From NCBI RefSeq assembly GCF_003634015.1, contig NZ_RBII01000001.1:310001-374000 (forward strand): 64,000 bases of DNA, written 5' to 3'. The DNA comes from Litorimonas taeanensis (GTDB lineage Bacteria; Pseudomonadota; Alphaproteobacteria; Caulobacterales; Maricaulaceae). The position numbers and the translations under genes are program-made. The notes beneath the pieces were generated by a model, which worked only from the letters and a program-made list of their open reading frames with translations, ran no database searches and had not been told where the DNA came from. This document shows positions 63,999 to 64,000 of the stretch, piece after piece; the stretch's first letter is position 1, and the number at the start of each line of letters is the position of its first letter.

Positions 63999-64000
63999 TG

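Overview
The window looks like a chromosome segment of a free-living, Gram-negative alphaproteobacterium with moderate GC, perhaps of the Maricaulales/Hyphomonadaceae type. This rests on gene content and order: separate glyQ and glyS, an atpHAGDC F1 operon with the Lys/Ala-rich AtpD extension known in alphaproteobacteria, and a block of rplU, rpmA, obg, proB, nadD, rsfS, rlmH, envC, ctpA and rppH. A TonB-dependent receptor and many lipoproteins fit the same picture. The taxonomic call is inference. I found no rRNA, tRNA, CRISPR array, insertion sequence or prophage.

Layout. 1-14.9 kb holds housekeeping metabolism: a TPR protein cut by the left edge, ispE, a sugar-phosphate transferase of the WecA/MraY superfamily, a polyprenyl diphosphate synthase, a DUF2007 protein, glyQ-glyS, pyruvate phosphate dikinase, a PepSY membrane protein, a DUF885 lipoprotein peptidase candidate, a family 2 glycosyltransferase and a small transaldolase. 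15-20.4 kb has priA, with a partly lost zinc site, and a large TonB-dependent receptor. 20.6-25.7 kb is the ATP synthase F1 operon. 25.7-30 kb is a looser stretch: a metallophosphoesterase whose start codon lies in the atpC terminator loop, an AT-rich orphan gene, a NUDIX hydrolase and a TetA-like MFS exporter. 30-41.6 kb, all on the minus strand, carries rppH, a divergent polysaccharide deacetylase, two tandem S41 proteases, an EnvC-like protein, rlmH, rsfS, nadD, proB, obg, two GNAT acetyltransferases and rpmA/rplU with a clear promoter and terminator.

41.9-51.0 kb is one 3,028-residue secreted protein, the standout of the window. It contains 51 tandem copies of a 23-residue acidic repeat, then a linker with a likely calcium loop, then 48 contiguous copies (about 51 with flanking ones) of a 23-residue basic repeat. 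The two repeats align with each other, so one ancestral unit appears to have diverged into two oppositely charged arms of nearly equal copy number. A peptidoglycan-binding domain follows, and related glycine-rich modules sit at both termini. The protein has only three cysteines, each next to a module boundary.

51.1-64 kb is rich in envelope and exported functions: a HAD phosphatase, an M16 lipoprotein protease, a compact five-gene operon (TerB-like, Kazal-type lipoprotein, cupin lipoprotein, VWA protein, FKBP lipoprotein), a penicillin acylase-type Ntn hydrolase, a double retropepsin lipoprotein, alanine racemase and an MscS channel. Several genes concern the cell wall or periplasm (EnvC, S41 proteases, alanine racemase, the peptidoglycan-binding giant), but no shared pathway can be proven from sequence alone.
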